From Leptolyngbya sp. NIES-2104 (lineage in GTDB: Bacteria; Cyanobacteriota; Cyanobacteriia; Leptolyngbyales; Leptolyngbyaceae), in assembly GCF_001485215.1 (NCBI RefSeq), contig NZ_BBWW01000001.1, positions 3,100,001-3,164,000 of the forward strand: DNA of 64,000 nucleotides, written 5' to 3'. Below, piece by piece: positions 62,693 to 64,000 of this stretch (position 1 is its first letter; every line of letters starts with the position of its first letter). The position numbers were made by a program, and so were the translations under genes. The notes beneath the pieces are model-generated. The model saw only the letters and a list, made by a program, of their open reading frames with translations, had not been told where the DNA came from and did no database searches.

Positions 62693-63142
62693 TTATGCTT
62701 CTTCAGCACCCGCTTCTAAAGTTCCGGTTGACTGTGTAAGGTTCAGCTTCACCACTTTCGCCTGTTCAACCTTCGGCAAAGTTAAGCTCAGAATGCCATC
62801 TTTGAACTCAGCCTTGACTTGATCATTTTGTACTTCAACAGGCAGCGGAATCACACGCTGGAACTTACCGTAGCGAAACTCAGAGCGGAAGAAACCATTC
62901 TCTTCGGAGCGATTCTCTTGATGATGCTCACCAGAGAGAGAAATCGCATCTTTCGTCACCTGCACATCGAGATCCTTCGCATCGATGCCAGGGAGTTGAG
63001 CGCGAAGAACGAACTCGTTACCTGTGTCCTTCAACTCGATCGCAGGAGTCCAGGGTGCGGTATCAACAGAATCAAACAACTGATCAAATTGACGACGGAG
63101 TGTATCGATTTCGCGCCAGGGTTGCCAGTATCTTACTAACAT
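62693..63142 (-). CDS. hspA: Small heat-shock protein (Hsp20/HspA)
   Basis: From ATG 63142 the protein has 149 residues. A GAGGTGA site lies five bases before this ATG; the longer frame to 63202 has no such site. The alpha-crystallin domain spans about 45 to 140, with ELKDTGNEFVLRAQLPGIDA and the KDGILSLTLPK end motif. It holds unfolded proteins and in cyanobacteria also stabilises thylakoids in heat. Minus-strand single gene. Confidence 0.93.
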   Translation of the reverse strand: MLVRYWQPWREIDTLRRQFDQLFDSVDTAPWTPAIELKDTGNEFVLRAQLPGIDAKDLDVQVTKDAISLSGEHHQENRSEENGFFRSEFRYGKFQRVIPLPVEVQNDQVKAEFKDGILSLTLPKVEQAKVVKLNLTQSTGTLEAGAEEA

Positions 63143-63255
63143 ATCGTCACCTCTTGGAAAACGACTAAGAACTTGAAACTTCATGTTCTTATCGTGCCGC
63201 ATCCAGCGTCGAATCGCAGTCAGGGGAACTGTACTAAGTCAGTAGAGTTAACCGA

Positions 63256-63519
63256 TTATGCTAAGACAAATTCAACTAAAGAGTTTACGCCCAACGCATA
63301 TTCAACATCATCAATATGTTCGCGATCGCGCCATTCATCAATCACACTCAGCAAAGAACGGACGGCTAAATCGCGCTGAATCAGTTCGGTGACGGCTTGC
63401 CATGCGTCCGGTGCGTTCGAGAAAAAGCCAAGCTGAATCATGCCGCCTTCGTGCCACCAAATGCCAATCCAGCCTGCATCTTGTTCGGTAATTTCAACAT
63501 GCTGTCCTAGGTATGTCAT
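63256..63519 (-). CDS. Conserved cyanobacterial hypothetical protein
   Basis: The 87-residue acidic protein (GWIGIWWHEGGMIQLGFFSN near its start) has no motif I can name. It is Trp-rich in the first half and helical in the second. It stands between hspA and glsB on the same strand, separated from glsB by a terminator. A stress-related role would be guesswork. Confidence 0.6.
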   Translation of the reverse strand: MTYLGQHVEITEQDAGWIGIWWHEGGMIQLGFFSNAPDAWQAVTELIQRDLAVRSLLSVIDEWRDREHIDDVEYALGVNSLVEFVLA

Positions 63520-63601
63520 AGCTGCTTTCTCTCTGAACTCTGCATTCTAATGAGTTACAGAATACGAGGTGTGTATGCGGCTTGACCTCTACTAAAAAGA
63601 A

Positions 63602-63652
63602 GGGATCGCCTACTGTCTCTCTGTCTCATGACAGTAACCGTTAGACGATCCC
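63602..63652 (-). terminator. Two-level hairpin, probable glsB terminator
   Basis: GGGATCG at 63602-63608 pairs with CGATCCC at 63646-63652, and inside it TACTGTC at 63611 pairs with GACAGTA at 63630. The minus strand then reads TTCTTTTTAG. It is 34 bp after the glsB stop. Confidence 0.65.
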
Positions 63653-63685
63653 GCACACACAATGAAGAAGTCGATCGATGATTCG

Positions 63686-63955
63686 TTATGCAGCGCTTCG
63701 GGTGACGAGTCCCCACAGGAAGATCGCGATCATGGCTCCGATGACTGCGACGATTAATCCAGGTAAGCTAAATCCTGCCGCAGTGAGACTAATCGTTCCC
63801 TGAGTCAGAAGCGTGAAGAGGCTACCTCCCAAGAATGCACCAACGATGCCTAAAATCATCGTGCTCAAAATGCCACCACCTTGCCGTCCGGGGTAGATCA
63901 ATTTTGCGATCGCGCCTGCCACAATACCAAGAATTGCCCATGCCAAAATATTCAT
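63686..63955 (-). CDS. GlsB/YeaQ/YmgE family membrane protein
   Basis: The 89-residue protein has three membrane helices and the family's GIVAGAIAKLIYPGRQGGG and ILGIVGAFLGGSLF motifs. These small proteins are linked to general stress in several bacteria; their biochemical role is unknown. It lies in a small cluster with hspA, which suggests a stress context. A hairpin terminator follows it. Confidence 0.9.
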   Translation of the reverse strand: MNILAWAILGIVAGAIAKLIYPGRQGGGILSTMILGIVGAFLGGSLFTLLTQGTISLTAAGFSLPGLIVAVIGAMIAIFLWGLVTRSAA

Positions 63956-64000
63956 GCTCGTATCTCCTAGAGCTTGTAAGCCTTGATGGATGCGATCAAC

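Noticed and set aside
1-64000. CRISPR array, rRNA operon or replication origin
   Set aside because: No regularly spaced repeats, rRNA sequence, or clustered DnaA boxes with origin genes were seen by eye.

Overview
The window is chromosomal DNA of a cyanobacterium, most likely a filamentous Leptolyngbya-like species. The evidence is the very frequent HIP1-type GCGATCGC octamer, a Calvin-cycle type gap2, ferredoxin-sulfite reductase, cytochrome c6 (petJ), a four-gene bicarbonate transporter (cmpABCD), a cytochrome b6f cofactor-assembly (CCB) factor, an EGY-like site-2 protease and several cyanobacterial orphan families. The genus is an inference.

Positions 1 to about 22,100 are accessory DNA. 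They begin with a cut adenosine deaminase, a TetR regulator with two operator copies facing a DUF6463 gene, and a thioredoxin-reductase-like pseudogene broken by an IS1 element, an IS903-type element and a 16-bp tandem duplication. A same-strand block of unrecognised small genes follows (6.1-10.1 kb). It includes two HTH proteins and several short perfect palindromes that look like operators. Two frameshifted genes (AraC regulator, EEP nuclease) come next. Then there is a cassette of a tyrosine recombinase, an XRE/zinc-ribbon protein and a 1168-residue VPA1262-like protein with a phospholipase-D-like core, which I consider the best candidate for a poorly described, possibly defensive, system. 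It is followed by a packed array of four tRNA genes plus a fragment. Remnants of an ISAs1 element, a glycosyltransferase, a helicase and an integrase lead up to tRNA-Gly(GCC), which probably marks an old island edge.

Positions 22 to 54 kb are mostly core genes. They include hydrolases, a TPR protein, two LabA-like NYN proteins, an EGY protease, a REC-GAF-PP2C phosphatase with an RsbW-like partner, a WG-repeat Ser/Thr kinase, gap2, murC-murB, ybaB, an LMW phosphatase, sir, rsmE, a PBP4-type carboxypeptidase, a CCB factor and an ABC exporter. Small toxin-antitoxin loci are interspersed. In three of them the antitoxin is intact while the toxin is truncated or carries a nonsense codon.

Positions 54 to 64 kb hold cmpDCBA on the minus strand, divergent from petJ across about 790 bp of non-coding DNA. 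Then come a MITE-like palindromic repeat, a SpoIID-domain protein, a free-standing NuoB/NdhK-like protein, a small heat-shock protein and a GlsB/YeaQ membrane protein. No CRISPR array, rRNA or replication origin was seen. All functional calls come from reading the sequence; no database search was run.
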